Shown here piece after piece: positions 60,227 to 64,000 of a stretch of DNA of 64,000 bases. The stretch's first letter is position 1. Each line of letters begins with the position of its first letter. The position numbers were made by a program, and so were the translations under genes. This DNA comes from Phorcus lineatus (Eukaryota; Mollusca; Gastropoda; Trochida; Trochidae): NCBI GenBank assembly GCA_921293015.1, contig OV121081.1, positions 59,723,022-59,787,021 of the forward strand. Reading direction: 5' to 3'. A model generated the notes under the pieces. That model was not told the DNA's origin. It made no database searches and saw only the letters and a list, made by a program, of their open reading frames with translations.

Positions 60227-60450
60227 CAGCTTTGTCTGCAGTAGAGAAGTGTGCTTCATTAAGTAAGGTTTGGATGCAATGTCATACTGAATTCAGTACG
60301 GTGCCAGCCATCGTTCGCTAGTTCAAGCCGATGCTCGCAGGTTTCACCGCAATGCAGAGGCACAATAGTGTTGCAGGCTTTCCCCCTGCAATAATAGAAG
60401 CAACCTTGTTATACTCTTGTAAGCGGTGTTAAACCCCCAATCACATCACA
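60227..60450 (+). repeat. SINE fragment, copy 4 (head missing)
   Basis: It starts at GCAGCTTTGTCTGCAGTAG and shares the full body with copies 1 and 2, including GTTCGCTAGTTCAAGCCGAT, CCTGCAATAATAGAAGC and the AAACCCCCAATCACATCACA end. The A and B boxes are absent, and the GCGGCCGC site has decayed. Confidence 0.85.
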
Positions 60451-60889
60451 TTGTGTCAATTTCTTTCAGTTTACGGTACTTAATTGACTTTTTCAGAAGA
60501 AGCAGTTTGTCTATATAAATATTAAATGACACAAGAGAGTGACATTTGAAGATCACAAAGTACAGATCGTAAAGTGGAATCAATGTGACAACTTCTCTCG
60601 GATGAGGCGGACACTAATTAGACACCACCGAGAGCATCAAGTTGGTTATTGAATTTCACAATATGAGCATTTTTTGTGTTTGTTCTAATTAAAAAAATGT
60701 TAAATCTCTTAAGATAAAAGTCTGGACATGTAACTTAGAGAAAATCTGAAAACCAGATTCGTTGAGGTTTTACCAAAGTTGACCATAAATTAATCAATAC
60801 AAATAAAGTTTGGAAGACCTGTAGTTTCTTCACACAAGAAACTTTCATAGCACTACAATGTACATGTGTTTGTAAAATCTGAATATGCT
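60451..60889. other. No gene seen
   Basis: AT-rich spacer. Its last part may belong to the LINE tail that follows, but no boundary can be set. Confidence 0.35.
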
Positions 60890-61010
60890 TTGTGAATTAT
60901 ATAATTGTATTCCGCACAGCCAATATGTATTTCAATACTGTTGTACTCTGGGCCATGGGCCACGAGCCCTCCAATACTGAAATAAAGACTTTGACGTTGA
61001 CTTTGACTTT
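60890..61010 (+). repeat. LINE 3' end fragment with (TTGACT)n-like tail
   Basis: It contains GTTGTACTCTGGGCCATGGG, then AATACTGAAATAAAG and a tail of TTTGAC/TTGACT units. The layout (GGGCC palindrome, AATAAA, short tandem tail) parallels the 3' end of LINE copy 1, which has GGGCCTTTGGCC, AATAAA and a (TGTC)n tail. No RT sequence is attached. Frames on both strands here (60853-61092) are by-products. Confidence 0.6.
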
Positions 61011-63314
61011 GGTAGATCAATGCAATGGCAGCTGTAGGGAGAAGTTTGTGTTTACCAGGGGGAATAATCGAGGCAACACTTGACTCGTCCATAGATGATC
61101 GAAGCTTTACTGAATGATCATCTCAGGTGTCTCCTTGCATTTATTGAGTACAGTACGAATATGATATATCATGGATACCTTTAATTATTGTATTGATATT
61201 TTGAGGTATTAGATAGATGAGGTCTAGTATGAACGGATCTGTAATTTGGTCGACCCACAAAGGGGTGATTCTGTGAGAACTTTGAAATTCCGTTTCCGAC
61301 TCCTCCTACATTGTGTCCCTCGTACCTTTCTTCCTTAAAAAATGAGCAGCTACTAAATGGATGAACAGTAGTGTTACTGAGGCGTAAATGCGTGGGATTC
61401 ATCACCAACACCTCTACCTCTTGAGACAATATTGACCAGAATAGTGCCATTATGTTTCAGACGTAGTCTTCTAGGCGTAAAGAACTCATGAAAGATGCAC
61501 CGCTCACGCCAAATGACATCAATAACTCGTCTTGGTCAAAGAAACTCTTTTTTCCAAGCCACTTGTATGAAGTATGTTTATTTAGTGATTAAAATTCTAG
61601 CTGCTCTACAATATGGAATGTCGATGTATGTAATCTGTTTAAGAAGTGATCCTTACTGTATACAGGTTCTTCAAGATCAAGAAGTTTTGATTTAATTTTT
61701 AAAAAATGTTTAGATAAGGTAATCTTCTGAAATTAACTCAACTCTCACAAGTTGTAAACGAAATTGAAATCTAGGTAAATTAGCTACTGGGTTAGTTTAT
61801 TGTGGATTTTTTTATTCACCATTAATCCCAGGTCTATATCTCCATGGCTCTATCATGGTTGGGTATATTCTAAAAAAGTGTTGTATCGTTTGAAAGTGGT
61901 TGCAAGATGGTTTTATAGACAATGTCCAAAGGATTGTAAGGGATACTATATCTCTAGGTTTGTTTTCAGACTGTTAACTTCAGAAAAGTCTTTTGTGTTC
62001 ATCAATAAGACGCCCTCTGTGTCTTGACAAGACATAAAACAACTTAAGTAGAAAATATCAGGTCAACTTGTCTTTAAAGATTTTTAAAGATAATTTACTC
62101 TCATGCAATCTTGAATCAAAGGTTCTGAAGGTCAGACTTCCACAAATTCAAATATCAATAGCCAAATTTATCGTCTTTCATTAATAATATAATCAGATCT
62201 TAGACCGTTTTCAAAGTATCCGTTTTGTTTGATTTTATGCTTGGAATCATCTGCTTTGCTCTATTTACTGAAACACACATCATTCAATTTAGTACCCTAT
62301 GCCAAGGAATTCATAATAAAAAAATGTATTTATGAAGAGATTTTTACCCCAGTCAAGAAAGACAAGTTGATTAAGATAAGTTATCAAAACCTAAATTACA
62401 CTGTAGGAGCAAATAATGTTCATTAGAGATCTATTGTGTTATACGTTTTACCATGAAAAATGCTAATTAAGTTTACGAATACCTGAATCAATTACACACG
62501 GCACCATTCATTTCAAAACTTTAATTCGTACATTTCGTGTAATATATACACTTTAACAATCCGGTTCCACAGGGAGCAATGGATGTAGCAAAATATGTCT
62601 GAGTTGCTGACAGTAAAGAGACATTCAAAGGAAAGCAATTACATTGTCAACTTTGACAAAAATAACAACTATTCTTTTTGGATCAAACAGTAATAATTTC
62701 ATCTCTTTTTTCCTTTGAAAAGGTTTCTGAGATCAAAGACGATGGTAAGTAAATCAAAAAACAAAATAGTTTTAGCTGTGAAAGAAGGACACTAACACAA
62801 AGACTTTCATATTTCTATTATGCAACGTTGTGTCAAACGTAAAGTGTTCTTAACTGAAAATTACATTTGCAAATAGCTTTCATAGATGTAAAGGCGTTTA
62901 AACGTTTTTTGCATGTAATGTAATTAGTACCTTTTTGATGATGTCATCCAAGTGTTAGTGGAAAAAATAATGTCAATTCTTTTAAAGAAAACTTCAAATA
63001 CCTACTTGAAAGCTGAAAAGTTAGAAAGAATGAATTGATTAAGCTCGACATAGGGGATATTTAACAATGTCTTTATAGATAGAATGGGTTTAAATCTAAT
63101 CAAATACTTCAGAGGAAAGGTAAAGAATAGATAATATTTAAACGCTATTAACCAGCTTACAGATAAATAAAACGCTATTGCCATAGTCCAAAGGTATATA
63201 CATGTAACTTGAAAGAGTTCAAAGTGATCTTCGGACCATAGACATTTGATAACTTATTATTTATTAAATAAACTGTACACTATTCGTTACTTAATGTGCT
63301 CTATGATAAGCAAC
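61011..63314. other. No gene seen
   Basis: AT-rich sequence. Frames at 61181-61450 (minus), 61495-61695, 61800-62027 and 62229-62426 (plus) carry no domain I recognise. Confidence 0.35.
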
Positions 63315-63480
63315 CTTTATTTGGTCCAATATTCGTCGAAAAGCCTCTATGTCAATTGCTCACAGAATTTCCCCAATTCCTGACATCCGCAATCTGGCTG
63401 TCAAAACACAAGTATTATTCCGCCAGAACCCTTAATTTGGTGACTGGCGGGCAAACGTAAATATAGCACATTTTCTTTAT
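63315..63480. repeat. Opening block of a third copy C (partner at 28760)
   Basis: It matches the block at 28760-28930, with TGACATCCGCAATCTGGCTG at 63381. If the tandem model is right, a third unit begins here and runs out of the window, giving a B-to-C period near 34.5 kb. Confidence 0.75.
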
Positions 63481-64000
63481 TGAATGCACGAGGCTACAAT
63501 GACCATGTCCAATGGAACTCATCACCTCGTTTTCTTTTCACACGTACAATTTCCTCAAGAGCATCAGGAGCCACTGAAATAGATTCACAGTCAGATATGG
63601 GACTCTTTACATTCAGAAATTATGTTGTATTTTGAATTGTCTAAATAACAGTTCATATCATTATGGATATCTAATTCAGTCGTTATTTAGGGAAAATGCA
63701 TCTTTTCAGCTTATCCAAGAATGCATAAATTAAGATTGATAATGTCAACGAATAATGTGATAGTATTACAAGGGTTTAGTATTTTTTTTATTGCACGCAT
63801 TTAAATTGAGGGAGAGAAATGTAAGTCTATAGTATTCTGTTCTTAATGATTATTTTATTTGTTTACCAGATTACTTATACTTGTATACCTTTTGAGTTAC
63901 GGGAAACGTATCAATTGTCAATGAAAACATTAATATATGTATTTTTATCATCCAAAATTGTGTTCCACAGGAGATCGCATGTGGGAGATCAAGCAATATC
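63481..64000. other. No gene seen
   Basis: AT-rich sequence. If it belongs to copy C, it should resemble 28930-29480. I see only patchy similarity. Confidence 0.35.

Noticed and set aside
61181-61450. Possible third relative of the exon-like segment at 44884-45010
   Set aside because: Only the short word GGTCGACCAAA and loose residue similarity are shared, and its position does not fit the tandem model. This is probably chance.
62700-62760. Similarity to the duplicated block at 4600 / 32580 (GTAAGTAAATCA)
   Set aside because: Too short and AT-rich, and out of order relative to the other pairs.
1-64000. CRISPR array, operon, phage or other prokaryotic-style system
   Set aside because: There are no spaced identical repeats with unique spacers, no dense coding and no ribosome-binding-site pattern. 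The 87-bp array has no unique spacers and is a satellite.

Overview
This window looks like nuclear DNA from an animal. It is AT-rich, has almost no long reading frames, and is dotted with decayed retroelements, mariner and Tc1-like transposons, tRNA-derived SINEs, a satellite array and several foldback or terminal-inverted-repeat elements. The SINE bodies, the LINE types and the mariner/Tc1 mix suggest a marine invertebrate, probably a mollusc. The species cannot be fixed from the sequence alone. There is no operon, rRNA, functional tRNA gene or CRISPR array. I recognise no complete host gene. The best-supported coding sequence all belongs to transposable elements.

The main structural result is that the window is built from old tandem copies of one large unit. 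Short blocks in the first part (copy A, from before base 1 to about 28.7 kb) reappear in the same order and orientation in the second part (copy B, about 28.76 to 63.3 kb). The block that opens copy B recurs at 63.3 kb, as if a third copy C starts there. Matched pairs include 641/29493, 4102/31561, 8690/34229, 12290/34960, 15640/40660, 16365/42047, 17134/42800 and 20900/46850. Hand counts over short stretches give about 80 to 90 percent identity. The blocks are separated by unalignable sequence and by insertions found in only one copy.

Region by region. 0-3.3 kb: a SINE, a duplicated block and a perfect 37-bp inverted repeat. 3.3-4.25 kb: a GC-richer promoter-like patch, a minus-strand ORF with a signal-peptide-like start, a TATA box and the best conserved duplicated block. 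6.0-7.85 kb: a small foldback element and a 5'-truncated LINE. 8.6-10.7 kb: a second LINE, inserted with a 12-bp target duplication inside an older open frame whose empty paralogous site survives at 34.3 kb. 11 kb: a second SINE. 14.2-15.1 kb: an 87-bp satellite of ten copies. 15-22 kb: duplicated blocks and two weak exon-like ORFs. 23.5-24.7 kb: a mariner relic. 28.7-35.1 kb: the copy B blocks. 35.9-38.5 kb: a TIR element with a 37-nt palindrome, a large foldback and a complete but dead mariner. 39.8-42.9 kb: dispersed, tandem and palindromic repeats, then more copy B blocks. 44.9-45.6 kb: three exon-like segments on the minus strand. 49.4-50.1 kb: a TIR element. 52.5-53.5 kb: Tc1 fragments. 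55-61 kb: two SINE fragments, an (AT)n tract and a LINE tail. 63.3 kb: the start of copy C.

Copy-specific insertions give an order of events. The large duplication came first. The two LINEs, one SINE and the satellite then changed copy A. The mariner, the 35.9-kb element and the 41-kb repeats changed copy B. All identities quoted are short hand counts and all family calls rest on motif recognition. Alignment and RNA data are needed to settle any host genes.
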